30,002 nucleotides of DNA from DASVHF01 sp036382695 (GTDB lineage Bacteria > Patescibacteriota > Microgenomatia > Woykebacterales > RBG-16-39-9b), in NCBI GenBank assembly GCA_036382695.1, contig DASVHF010000039.1:1-30002 (forward strand). The letters run 5' to 3'. The translations under genes and the position numbers were made by a program. The notes below the pieces were generated by a model. That model was not told the DNA's origin. It was given only the letters and a program-made list of their open reading frames with translations, and searched no databases. Shown here piece by piece: positions 7,446 to 13,609 of this stretch; the stretch's first letter is position 1; each line of letters opens with the position of its first letter.

Positions 7446-9380
7446 TTACGAGGCTTCGGCAGATGCTGCTGAGGCTTCCTCCTCTTCCTTGTCCTTCGGA
7501 GCTTCGGCGGAAGAGGGTTCCTTCTCACTCATCTGTTCTTTAACCTGATGGAGTTTCTCGCCCCGTTCTACAAGTTCTTCAAATTCGTCGCCTTCGAGAG
7601 TTTCTTTTTTCATTAGTACACTTGCCACAAGGTCTAGTTTCTCTTTGTTTTGCCTCAAAATCTTTTTAGCCCGCTCAAAACCTGTACCGATTATTTTCTC
7701 CACCTCGCTATCTACCCTCGCTGCCAGATGTTCGGAAAGTGGTTTTGGATCGCCTAGCTCCTTAGCGAGCCAGGGGTTTTCTCCTCTTACACCTGTAGTT
7801 TGCGGACCAAGTGCGCTCATACCAAACTCGGTTACCATTTTGCGAGCAATTTCAGTCGCCCGCGCGATATCGCTAGAAGCACCAACAGTGAATTCCTTAA
7901 ATTCAATCTCCTCTGCTGCTCGACCACCAAGAAGTGAGGCGATAGTTTCTAGCAACCGCGTTTTGGTCTCATTGTAACGATCAATAGCTGGTGGGATAAG
8001 AGTATGACCGCCTGTTGGGCCGCGAGCGACGATGGAAATACGGTGGACTGGGTCCATATGAGGCAAGAGTCTTGTTACTAAGGCGTGGCCTGCTTCGTGA
8101 TAGGCAGCAATGCTTTTTTCTTCCTCACTGGTCATTCTCTTCCTCTCTGGACCAAGCTGAACCTTCAAAGCTGCTTCTTCTAAATCCTTTGACTCGATTT
8201 GTTTTTTATTGCTACGGGCAGCTAAAATAGCGGCTTCGTTAAGCATATTTTCAATGTCGGCACCAGAAAAACCAACCGTCCTCCTGGCTATTTTGTCTAG
8301 ATCCAAACCTGGCACAAGTGGTTTATTTTTTGAATGAATTTTAATAATCGCTTTTCTACCTTCGATATCAGGCAGATCAAGTACAACCCTTCTATCAAAT
8401 CTTCCAGGCCTTACAAGGGCGGGGTCTAACATATCCGGCCTATTTGTAGCCGCCACGACGATCACGTTGTCATTGGGCTCAAACCCATCCATCTCGACCA
8501 AAATTTGGTTCAAGGTTTGTTCACGTTCATCATGCCCACCACCGATGCCTAAACCTCTCTGACGACCAATCGCATCTATCTCGTCGATGAATATTATTGA
8601 CGGCGTGTTCTTTTTTGCATTTTCAAATAAATCGCGCGCTCGAGATGCTCCTACCCCAACCAGCATTTCCATGAATTCACTTCCAGCGATTGAGTAGAAA
8701 GGTACTTCCGCTTCGCCGGCTACAGCTCGGGCTAGAAGGGTTTTACCGACGCCAGAAGGTCCCACCAAAAGCACGCCCTTCGGTGTCTTGGCACCCAGAG
8801 AGCGGAATTTTTCTGGGTGTTTCAAAAATTGAACCACTTCTTGGAGCTCTCGTTTAGCTTCTTCTACACCAGCTACTTCGGTAAATTTCACCACAGGTCT
8901 ATCTTTACTAAACATTTTCGCTCGACTACGGGCAAAGGAAAGGAGGTTGTCTCCAGCACCCCTCGCTTGCCGGAGAAAGAAGATGAAAAAGCCTACAATA
9001 ATTAGGACTGGTAGGAAGGTAGCGGCAAGATTAAAGAGCGTCCTGGATGTAGACGTATCCCGAACACTCCAATCAAAACTTTTTGGGTCAATTCCAGCGT
9101 CTCTGAGGATCTCAGCGAAACTTACCCCCTCCTCTTTCGTCGCCTTTACTTTGGTCTCATCTTTTAGTTCGACATTAATCGTACTCCCATCGACTTTTAC
9201 TTCCCTGACCTTTTCTTCCTTTATCAAGGTGAGAACCTCAGAAAGTTTCTTTTGTCCACCACCCTCTCTTGCCGGAAAAACTGAAACGATAATAAATGTG
9301 GCTACCAAGGCTAAGATAACGTAAATTATAATCGTACGTACGGTATTTTGATTTTTGCCGTGTTTCTTAAGCGTCTCCAT
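7446..9380 (-). CDS. ftsH: ATP-dependent zinc metalloprotease FtsH
   Basis: FtsH is a membrane-anchored hexameric AAA+ protease that degrades misfolded membrane and regulatory proteins. Its 644 aa show two membrane segments (about residues 14-34 and 115-136) around a small extracytoplasmic domain. The AAA+ module has Walker A GPSGVGKT near residue 206 (usual form GPPGTGKT), Walker B IIFIDEIDAIG near 265 and a second region of homology ending RPGRFDRR. The protease has HEAGH near 427. The pore motif reads MLVGVGA, with leucine where E. coli has the phenylalanine that grips substrate. The C-terminal tail is a Glu/Ala/Ser-rich low-complexity stretch. A promoter (TTGCGA-N17-TATAAT) lies at 9400-9428, with no Shine-Dalgarno sequence. 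Confidence 0.96.
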   Translation of the reverse strand: METLKKHGKNQNTVRTIIIYVILALVATFIIVSVFPAREGGGQKKLSEVLTLIKEEKVREVKVDGSTINVELKDETKVKATKEEGVSFAEILRDAGIDPKSFDWSVRDTSTSRTLFNLAATFLPVLIIVGFFIFFLRQARGAGDNLLSFARSRAKMFSKDRPVVKFTEVAGVEEAKRELQEVVQFLKHPEKFRSLGAKTPKGVLLVGPSGVGKTLLARAVAGEAEVPFYSIAGSEFMEMLVGVGASRARDLFENAKKNTPSIIFIDEIDAIGRQRGLGIGGGHDEREQTLNQILVEMDGFEPNDNVIVVAATNRPDMLDPALVRPGRFDRRVVLDLPDIEGRKAIIKIHSKNKPLVPGLDLDKIARRTVGFSGADIENMLNEAAILAARSNKKQIESKDLEEAALKVQLGPERKRMTSEEEKSIAAYHEAGHALVTRLLPHMDPVHRISIVARGPTGGHTLIPPAIDRYNETKTRLLETIASLLGGRAAEEIEFKEFTVGASSDIARATEIARKMVTEFGMSALGPQTTGVRGENPWLAKELGDPKPLSEHLAARVDSEVEKIIGTGFERAKKILRQNKEKLDLVASVLMKKETLEGDEFEELVERGEKLHQVKEQMSEKEPSSAEAPKDKEEEEASAASAEAS

Positions 9381-9399
9381 TTTTATTCACCGTGCGGAA

Positions 9400-9428
9400 A
9401 TTATATCTATGATAGCTTCATTTCGCAA
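9400..9428 (-). promoter_or_regulatory. ftsH promoter
   Basis: On the minus strand, TTGCGA (9423-9428) is separated by 17 nt from a perfect TATAAT (9400-9405). The -10 box ends 19 nt before the ATG, giving a predicted leader of about 12 nt without a ribosome site. Confidence 0.6.
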
Positions 9429-9510
9429 GGGAACTCGGACTCCCCAATCTGGAAGATTATATCACTGGCCGAAAAAGGTAGCAATAGAAGTATAAGGTTG
9501 CCAGAAAAAT

Positions 9511-10512
9511 TTAAGTGAGCCTCATTGCTTCTTTCACTTTACTCAAGGTCTTATCTGCCTCACTTCTAGCTTTTTTGGTGCCCTCTTCTAAAATCCTCTC
9601 TACCAATCCGCTTGTTTTTTCCAACTTTACTCTTCTTTTCCTAATTGGATCTAAGAATCTATTTAAAACTTGCGCGAGAAACTCTTTCACTTCAACATCT
9701 CCAACCCCACCTTCTTGGTATCTTTTTTTATATTCCTCAATCCTCCGACGCACTTGTGGTGAGCCTGTCGAACCAAAAGCATCTAGATAAATGAAAACTG
9801 GGTTTCCCTCTAAATGACCTGGGGAAGTTGCGTGAATTCGAGTAGGATCTGTGTACATTTTCGCCACTTTTTCTCTAACTGTCTTTTCGTTATCAGACAG
9901 AAGAATAGCATTATTTAAACTTTTACTCATTTTAGTCTGTCCATCAATTCCTGGCAGTATACCGATACCCTCAGGAATAAGCGCTTCTGGAACAGGCAGG
10001 ACTTTTTCGTAAGTGGTGTTAAATTTTTGCGCTATCTCACGGGTAAGCTCAATATGACTAGCCTGGTCCTTTCCTACTGGCACTAGGTTTGCCCGTACCA
10101 TTAGGATATCGGCCGCCTGAAGAACCGGGTAAGAAAGCAAGCCGAGCGAGGCGGTCTCAATCTCTAGGTCACGCATTAATTCTTTCAAAGTTGGAATCCT
10201 TTCCAGGCGGGGTTTGGAAACAAGCATGGAAAACAGAACCGCTAGTTCTTGATCTTCAGGGATCTGGCTTTGGACACAGAAATTAACCTTTTCCGGATCG
10301 ATACCAACAGCTAGTTGGTCAAGGACTAAGTCTCTAATGTTTTGCTGCAACTCAGCGGTATCAGTGTTGGTAGTCAAAGCATGCAAATCAGCTACGAGAA
10401 GGTAGACTTCGAACTCGTCTTGAAGCCTTAATCGATTTTTGAGTGAGCCAACGTAGTGGCCTAGGTGTAATTTTCCAGTTGGCCGATCGCCAGTCAGGAT
10501 ACGTTTTTTCAT
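9511..10512 (-). CDS. trpS: Tryptophanyl-tRNA synthetase
   Basis: Charges tRNA-Trp. The 333-aa length fits a class I TrpRS. The nucleotide-binding HIGH-type motif is PTGKLHLGHYVG (residues 11-22) and the KMSKS loop is intact (TKMSKSLNNAI, near 193-200). TrpRS blocks such as YPVLQAADILM and GKDQASHIELTREIA confirm the identity. A short segment FGSTGSPQVRRR lies where related enzymes have a variable loop; its DNA (9758-9771) contains TTCGACAGGCTCA, a sequence also seen in the tRNA-binding protein at 12138. There is no good Shine-Dalgarno sequence at the ATG. A strong hairpin (10559-10605) lies upstream. Confidence 0.96.
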   Translation of the reverse strand: MKKRILTGDRPTGKLHLGHYVGSLKNRLRLQDEFEVYLLVADLHALTTNTDTAELQQNIRDLVLDQLAVGIDPEKVNFCVQSQIPEDQELAVLFSMLVSKPRLERIPTLKELMRDLEIETASLGLLSYPVLQAADILMVRANLVPVGKDQASHIELTREIAQKFNTTYEKVLPVPEALIPEGIGILPGIDGQTKMSKSLNNAILLSDNEKTVREKVAKMYTDPTRIHATSPGHLEGNPVFIYLDAFGSTGSPQVRRRIEEYKKRYQEGGVGDVEVKEFLAQVLNRFLDPIRKRRVKLEKTSGLVERILEEGTKKARSEADKTLSKVKEAMRLT

Positions 10513-10558
10513 AGTTTTATTTATGCTCCTAGTTTATCACAATATGTTAAAATGTGGC

Positions 10559-10605
10559 CGAGGGGACGACGAGCTAATCTCGACCAGACGCAAGTCGCCC
10601 CCTCG
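10559..10605 (-). terminator. Multi-hairpin terminator-like element between two minus-strand genes
   Basis: CGAGGGG (10559-10565) pairs with CCCCTCG (10599-10605). Inside are two small hairpins, CGAG-N5-CTCG and GAC-GCAA-GTC, which make a three-way junction. On the minus strand it is followed after a few bases by ATTTTAAC. It lies between the 80-aa gene and trpS and probably ends the former's transcript. Confidence 0.45.
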
Positions 10606-10644
10606 AAGGAAATCTAACCTCCTCGAACCTCTCCTACCTAACTA

Positions 10645-10887
10645 TTAGGGCCAATCTTCCCCTTCTTCCCAAAAGCCCAGCACTCTTCTTGCTCCGCAGG
10701 CTGGGCACTCCTCCACTTTCAACACTGCTGAGTGGCCGATACGCTTCTTGTATTTGTATGTGTCCGCTGAACAAGTTCCTTTGTGCCCTGGTTTTCCTAT
10801 CGGCGTACGAACCCAGCGTCCGGAAATAAAGGTCAGTATGGTCGGCTCACTGATCTCTTCTCCATTTTCTGCTTGATCTTTAACCAC
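10645..10887 (-). CDS. Small CPxC protein (80 aa), leader-controlled
   Basis: Function unknown. The start is GTG at 10885-10887, chosen because a perfect AAGGAGG (10896-10902) sits 8 nt before it. An in-frame TTG at 11094 that would give 149 aa is part of a -35 box. The protein has a GTCS motif, then a basic stretch and VEECPACG. This matches the spacing style of the 62-aa protein at 11697 (GWCS ... VEQCPEC), so the two look like paralogs that may bind zinc with few ligands. There is no signal peptide or membrane segment, so it is expected in the cytoplasm. The leader (10888-11060) carries mutually exclusive hairpins, including a terminator. Confidence 0.7.
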   Translation of the reverse strand: MVKDQAENGEEISEPTILTFISGRWVRTPIGKPGHKGTCSADTYKYKKRIGHSAVLKVEECPACGARRVLGFWEEGEDWP

Positions 10888-10895
10888 AACCAGAA

Positions 10896-11094
10896 CCTCC
10901 TTTTCCCAAAAAATTAACTCGCCTTGTTGGCGAGCTTCGAATGACTTTGTTTTATTTTTTGGAAGTCTAGACTGAGAGTAGCTTAAACCAAGGCACGCAA
11001 AAGCCGCCAACTTTAGTTGACATGGCGGTGCCAATAATGGTTCAAGCTGGTAAGCATACGAAAGTAACTTACACGAAAGACCGACCTTTGTCAA
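10896..11094 (-). promoter_or_regulatory. Promoter and attenuator-like leader of the 80-aa CPxC gene
   Basis: On the minus strand, TTGACA (11089-11094), 17 nt and TAAGTT (11066-11071) form a promoter. The transcript should start near 11059 and soon enter a long stem: an 11-bp outer arm (11038-11048 with 10980-10990, one G-U), then GGCAC/GTGCC, then CCGCCA/TGGCGG. Further on, CTCGCC-N5-GGCGAG (10918-10934) followed by TTAATTTTTT is an intrinsic terminator, 15 nt before the AAGGAGG (10896-10902). GTTGGCG from the first stem (complement of 11005-11011) is perfectly complementary to CGCCAAC of the terminator (complement of 10926-10932). The two folds therefore exclude each other, as in a riboswitch or attenuator. 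The ligand is unknown. Confidence 0.7.
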
Positions 11095-11102
11095 TAATTA
11101 GC

Positions 11103-11131
11103 TTGCTCGACTTCTTTTTATCTGAAATAAT
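11103..11131 (+). promoter_or_regulatory. Promoter of pilin-like gene
   Basis: TTGCTC (11103-11108), 17 nt and AATAAT (11126-11131) lie upstream of the ATG at 11140. Only 8 nt separate the -10 box from the ATG, so the mRNA should be leaderless. Confidence 0.45.
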
Positions 11132-11139
11132 AAAAGTAT

Positions 11140-11568
11140 ATGGGAGAACGTGGGGGTTTAATCCTCTCGCTGCTTTTCGGCGGATTGATTCTGGGAACTC
11201 TGTTAATGCTCACAGCTGTCTATTTGCAAAGAATTGATGTTGGGCTGACCAGTTTAGGCCATAAAGAAACTAGTGGTTCGCCGGTATCTCCGATGGACCA
11301 GGCCCAGAAAGTCAAGGTGCAAGCTGATCTGAAATCACTTTCAACCCAAATGATTGTCTATTACATTGACTATGGTGGATATCCAAACACCTTGGAAGAA
11401 TTAATTACCTATACACAACAGCGGGTTAATATTTCGAATGTGAAATATCGGAGATGTTCAGACCATTCAGCAGTCTTCTATCACGACTCTGTTGGATACC
11501 CGGGGTATACTTTTCAATACGAACAAGCTACTCCAGTCAGTGGAAAAAATCCGCCTTCTTGTCCTTAA
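11140..11568 (+). CDS. Type IV pilin/pseudopilin-like protein
   Basis: A 142-aa protein with one N-terminal hydrophobic segment (about residues 6-29) and a region typical of pseudopilin globular domains: KVKVQADLKSLSTQMIVYYI, then DYGGYPNTLEELITY. In pseudopilins the helix with DLK-x-L is followed by YYxDxGxYP and a loop. Here the prepilin peptidase site (GFTLIE-like) is missing, so it may be an anchored relative rather than a processed pilin. Two cysteines near the C-terminus (RRCSDHS and the final SCP) could form the disulfide common in pilins. It sits between the two small CPxC genes, in the opposite direction. Confidence 0.6.
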   Translation: MGERGGLILSLLFGGLILGTLLMLTAVYLQRIDVGLTSLGHKETSGSPVSPMDQAQKVKVQADLKSLSTQMIVYYIDYGGYPNTLEELITYTQQRVNISNVKYRRCSDHSAVFYHDSVGYPGYTFQYEQATPVSGKNPPSCP

Positions 11569-11573
11569 AAGGT

Positions 11574-11606
11574 GGGTGTGGGTATGCGATAGCAAAACTC
11601 ACACCC
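11574..11606. terminator. 10-bp hairpin between convergent genes
   Basis: GGGTGTGGGT (11574-11583) pairs with ACTCACACCC (11597-11606), one G-T pair included. It lies between the pilin-like gene and the 62-aa gene, which converge. On the minus strand CACCTTTT follows, so it may terminate both transcripts. Confidence 0.55.
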
Positions 11607-11696
11607 AAAGCACTTCCGACCGATCGGGCTTCTTATAAGCACTGCCGTCAACGCAATACCTCAGCCCTCTCGATATCTAGCTTTCGCTCTCTCCAA

Positions 11697-11885
11697 TCAC
11701 CTCCTTTCAGCAACTCTCGCCGGTTGAGTTTCTACGATTGGTACGTAGCATATCAAGACTTCAACCTTGCATTCGGGGCACTGCTCCACCTCCATCCTTT
11801 TCTTGGAGTCGAAGAGCTTCACACGACGCTCCATCGGTTGAGATTGAGAACACCAACCTCTATGTACTTCGACCTTTTCTCCCAT
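11697..11885 (-). CDS. Small CPxC protein (62 aa), paralog of the 80-aa protein
   Basis: Function unknown. The start is ATG at 11883-11885, preceded by AAAGGAG with a 5-6 nt spacer; upstream in-frame starts lack such a site. The protein reads MGEKVEVHRGWCSQSQPMER and then has a basic segment and VEQCPECKVEVLICY. The pairing of G-x-C-S with V-E-x-C-P-x-C, separated by a basic segment, recurs in the 80-aa protein at 10645, so the two are probably related. Three or four cysteines could hold one metal ion. No membrane segment is present. A set of terminator-like hairpins lies upstream (11961-12094), as with its paralog. Confidence 0.65.
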   Translation of the reverse strand: MGEKVEVHRGWCSQSQPMERRVKLFDSKKRMEVEQCPECKVEVLICYVPIVETQPARVAERR

Positions 11886-11960
11886 GACGTCTCCTTTCGT
11901 CCTGCTGAATTCTGACCCGACCAGCCCTACTGCGCGTAAAGCTTCGCAGGGCAAACAGAA

Positions 11961-12129
11961 AACTCGCCCCTTGGGGACGAGTTCTGAATGCGTTCCGTTT
12001 TGCTTTTAGGTCTGAAGGATCACAACCACGCAAAACCCGTCCCTTAGTTTAGGAGCGAGTAAAAAAGTATGTTGTGAACCACTTCAACATCTTGGTTTAT
12101 AATCTAACAGGCAGCAATTTTCTTGTCAA
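11961..12129 (-). promoter_or_regulatory. Promoter and tandem terminator-like leader of the 62-aa CPxC gene
   Basis: TTGACA (12124-12129), 17 nt and TAGATT (12101-12106) form a minus-strand promoter. Downstream come three hairpins. The first is ATGTTG-N10-CAACAT with a run of six T close behind. The second is ACTCGCTCCT with AGGGACGGGT (12035-12060), then TTTT. The third is AACTCG and CCCC with GGGG and CGAGTT (11961-11983), then TTTTC. The 3' arm of the second can also pair with the 5' arm of the third (GGGACGGGT with ACTCGTCCC), and the outer arms can pair with each other. Alternative folding is therefore possible. The first hairpins may instead simply terminate the upstream tRNA operon. 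Confidence 0.5.
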
Positions 12130-12137
12130 GAAGGTAG

Positions 12138-12485
12138 CTAGAGGACTTTTGATCCTGGAGGAACATCTTTGAGAGGAACTAAACAGACTGGCTCTTCATT
12201 AACTTCTGCACACAAAATCATGCCTTGAGACTCTAAACCCATTATCTTTTTTGGCTCTAGGTTGGTAACGATTACGAGGTTCAAACCTATCAATTCCTTT
12301 GATTCGTAGTATTTTGAAACGCCTGCTAGAATCTGTCTTTTTCCTAGTCCTGAGCCGGTCGAAGGATCCCCCAAATCGATTTCAAGCTTAAGTAAGTTGG
12401 TCGAACCAATGATTTTCTCGGCTGAAATTACTTTACCGACACGCAAATCTAACTTTCTAAACTCTTCGAACGAAATGTTAGACAT
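12138..12485 (-). CDS. Free-standing tRNA-binding protein (MetRS C-terminal domain / CsaA type)
   Basis: A 115-aa OB-fold protein of the tRNA_bind family. FEEFRKLDLRVGKVISAEKI, RQILAGVSKYYESKELIGLN, VIVTNLEPKKIMGLESQGM and VPPGSKV match the domain found at the C-terminus of bacterial MetRS and in CsaA. It would bind tRNA or help MetRS in trans. The start is ATG 12483-12485; a longer frame reads through the adjacent tRNA gene and is spurious. The ATG lies 5 nt after the CCA of tRNA-Met on the same strand, so tRNA 3' processing would release a nearly leaderless mRNA. A GDPSTGSG insertion (DNA 12350-12363) falls in a loop. No Shine-Dalgarno site is possible within 5 nt. Confidence 0.9.
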   Translation of the reverse strand: MSNISFEEFRKLDLRVGKVISAEKIIGSTNLLKLEIDLGDPSTGSGLGKRQILAGVSKYYESKELIGLNLVIVTNLEPKKIMGLESQGMILCAEVNEEPVCLVPLKDVPPGSKVL

Positions 12486-12490
12486 ATAAA

Positions 12491-12565
12491 TGGTGGCTGG
12501 GGTGGGGCTCGAACCCACAACTCCCGGCTTATGAGTCCGGTGCTCTGCCATTGAGCTACCCAGCC
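12491..12565 (-). tRNA. tRNA-Met (CAT), elongator type
   Basis: The acceptor GGCTGGG pairs fully with CCCAGCC, followed by A and an encoded CCA. The D-stem is GCTC/GAGC with a standard GG-containing loop. The anticodon loop is CTCATAA and the T-arm contains GGGTTCGAGCCCC. Position 1-72 is paired and position 11 is a pyrimidine, as in elongators. A CAT anticodon could also be tRNA-Ile2 read with lysidine, but the presence of tRNA-Ile(TAT) at 15670 makes tRNA-Met more likely. One A-G mismatch closes the anticodon stem. Confidence 0.9.
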
Positions 12566-12604
12566 AACGAGGAAATTATATCAGACCTTAATATAACGCA
12601 CAAA

Positions 12605-12625
12605 CCCCGATCTTTAGAATCGGGG
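12605..12625 (-). terminator. 7-bp hairpin between the two tRNA genes
   Basis: CCCCGAT, a 7-nt loop and ATCGGGG, then TTTG on the minus strand. It lies between the two tRNAs and could be a processing or partial termination signal. Confidence 0.45.
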
Positions 12626-12631
12626 CTTATG

Positions 12632-12706
12632 TGGTAGCGGGTGCCGGATTCGCACCGGCTTAAGTGAGATTATGAGCCTCACGGGATTCTAAACCCCCCA
12701 CCCGCA
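12632..12706 (-). tRNA. Initiator-like tRNA (CAT) with unusual D- and T-loops
   Basis: Cloverleaf of 75 nt with encoded CCA. Position 1-72 is an unpaired T-T, a mismatch expected of bacterial initiator tRNAs, and position 11-24 is G-C (purine-pyrimidine), also initiator-like. The anticodon loop is CTCATAA. The anticodon stem TGAGG/TCTCA has only G30-C40 of the usual three G-C pairs. The D-loop TTTAGAA lacks the GG pair, and the T-loop reads TGCGAAT instead of TTCGAAT. The normal D-loop/T-loop contacts should therefore be weakened. A promoter (TTGACG-N17-TAAAAT) sits just upstream. Confidence 0.75.
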
Positions 12707-12718
12707 TCGCGGAAGAAT

Positions 12719-12747
12719 ATTTTAGCAGAATTTACGATGCACGTCAA
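12719..12747 (-). promoter_or_regulatory. Promoter of the tRNA / tRNA-binding protein operon
   Basis: Minus-strand TTGACG (12742-12747), 17 nt and TAAAAT (12719-12724). The -10 box ends 12 nt before the first tRNA. It probably drives both tRNAs and the gene at 12138. Confidence 0.65.
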
Positions 12748-12764
12748 CGTCTAAGCATTTGAAT

Positions 12765-12807
12765 TTGACTTTAATACTAAACGTGGCGTAGTATTAAGTT
12801 AAGGAGG
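12765..12807 (+). promoter_or_regulatory. Promoter with operator-like palindrome and strong ribosome site
   Basis: TTGACT (12765-12770) and TAGTAT (12789-12794) are spaced by 18 nt. An 8-bp inverted repeat TAATACTA-N9-TAGTATTA (12772-12796) covers the spacer and the -10 box, as an operator would. AAGGAGG (12801-12807) follows, 4 nt before the ATG at 12812. Confidence 0.6.
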
Positions 12808-12811
12808 TCAA

Positions 12812-13252
12812 ATGTTATCGCAAATGCGTAATGCTATAAATAACCCATTTGACCTAAGGAATTTTTACGTCCTATTTGTTGTAGCGGTTATCTTACTTCT
12901 CGTACCCATCATTGTAATTTCAATAATTTCTAGAGCTTCTCTTATGTGTAAGCCGGCGCAACTACGTTTCGCCGGTGATTTAGCTTCCGGAGAGGGAAAA
13001 GTATACGAGTTTATCTATAATGGGTCGAATTCTTGCAACCTGCAAATTTCACCAAAAGCGGCCTCTAACGAAGAGGTATCCTTGTGGATTTACAAACCCG
13101 ATAAAAGTATTGAGGTGGTTGACCTATCGACTATGACTAGTAGTGGCAGCGTGATCAAGGCTGAAGGTGAGAAAGGCACGTATCGTATCTCGCTTCGAAA
13201 TAAGAATAGTTCAAAAACCCAATATCAACTTAGAGTCTCCGTAAGCGAATAA
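12812..13252 (+). CDS. Single-pass membrane-anchored protein with extracytoplasmic beta domain
   Basis: I do not recognise this 146-aa protein. The ATG follows a strong AAGGAGG. A 21-residue hydrophobic segment (about residues 21-41, FVVAVILLLVPIIVISIIS) anchors it. The rest (45-146) is rich in beta-type residues and ends YRISLRNKNSSKTQYQLRVS, a pattern like small beta-sandwich domains such as the C-terminal pre-peptidase type. Two cysteines (MCKPAQ and NSCNLQ) could form a disulfide outside the cell. The palindrome over its promoter suggests regulation by a dedicated repressor. It is convergent with the FtsB-like gene. Confidence 0.7.
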   Translation: MLSQMRNAINNPFDLRNFYVLFVVAVILLLVPIIVISIISRASLMCKPAQLRFAGDLASGEGKVYEFIYNGSNSCNLQISPKAASNEEVSLWIYKPDKSIEVVDLSTMTSSGSVIKAEGEKGTYRISLRNKNSSKTQYQLRVSVSE

Positions 13253-13273
13253 AAGTAAGTAGCCGGCTAATAA

Positions 13274-13609
13274 TCAACGCAAAATTAGATCTAGCCACTC
13301 TTCCCAATTTTGTCTAGCTTCCCGATCGTTTTTTTGCGTGAGGTTGCCCTGATTCGGAATTACGTAAAGCACCTCGCCTTTTTTTTGATAACCTAATTTG
13401 TCCCGTGCTTCCCCTTCCAAGGAGAAACTGCTTTTCTCTTTATCCAAATCAGTTCTTAAATTTTCATTTTCGTCAGCTAACTTCCGAGCTTCGCCTTCAG
13501 CCTGGTAAATCTCTTTAAACTTAGATGCTTGATTTGCAATATTTTTGCCAAGCATTATCACCGAAGCTAATAAAATTAAAACTACTACTAAGCGAATGGC
13601 AGTCCTCAT
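13274..13609 (-). CDS. FtsB/DivIC-like septum formation initiator
   Basis: A 111-aa bitopic protein with the layout of FtsB/DivIC: a short cytoplasmic tip, a membrane segment (about residues 6-22), a coiled coil (about 30-68, EARKLADENENLRTDLDKEK) and the conserved end EARDKLGYQKKGEVLYVIP. These proteins join FtsL and FtsQ at the division septum. The family is recognised by this pattern rather than by strong sequence identity. The promoter has a good TATAAT (13634-13639) 24 nt before the ATG; its -35 position overlaps the 24-bp repeat at 13654-13677. The C-terminal 25 residues are charged and not conserved. Confidence 0.8.
   Translation of the reverse strand: MRTAIRLVVVLILLASVIMLGKNIANQASKFKEIYQAEGEARKLADENENLRTDLDKEKSSFSLEGEARDKLGYQKKGEVLYVIPNQGNLTQKNDREARQNWEEWLDLILR

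Noticed and set aside
10888..11094. Longer form of the 80-aa protein starting at TTG 11094
   Set aside because: The TTG is part of a TTGACA -35 box, and the stretch holds the leader structures; a perfect ribosome site points to GTG 10887.
12486..12551. N-terminal extension of the tRNA-binding protein (reads as MAEHRTHKPGVVGSSPTPAT)
   Set aside because: It is the translation of the tRNA-Met gene; the true ATG is at 12485.
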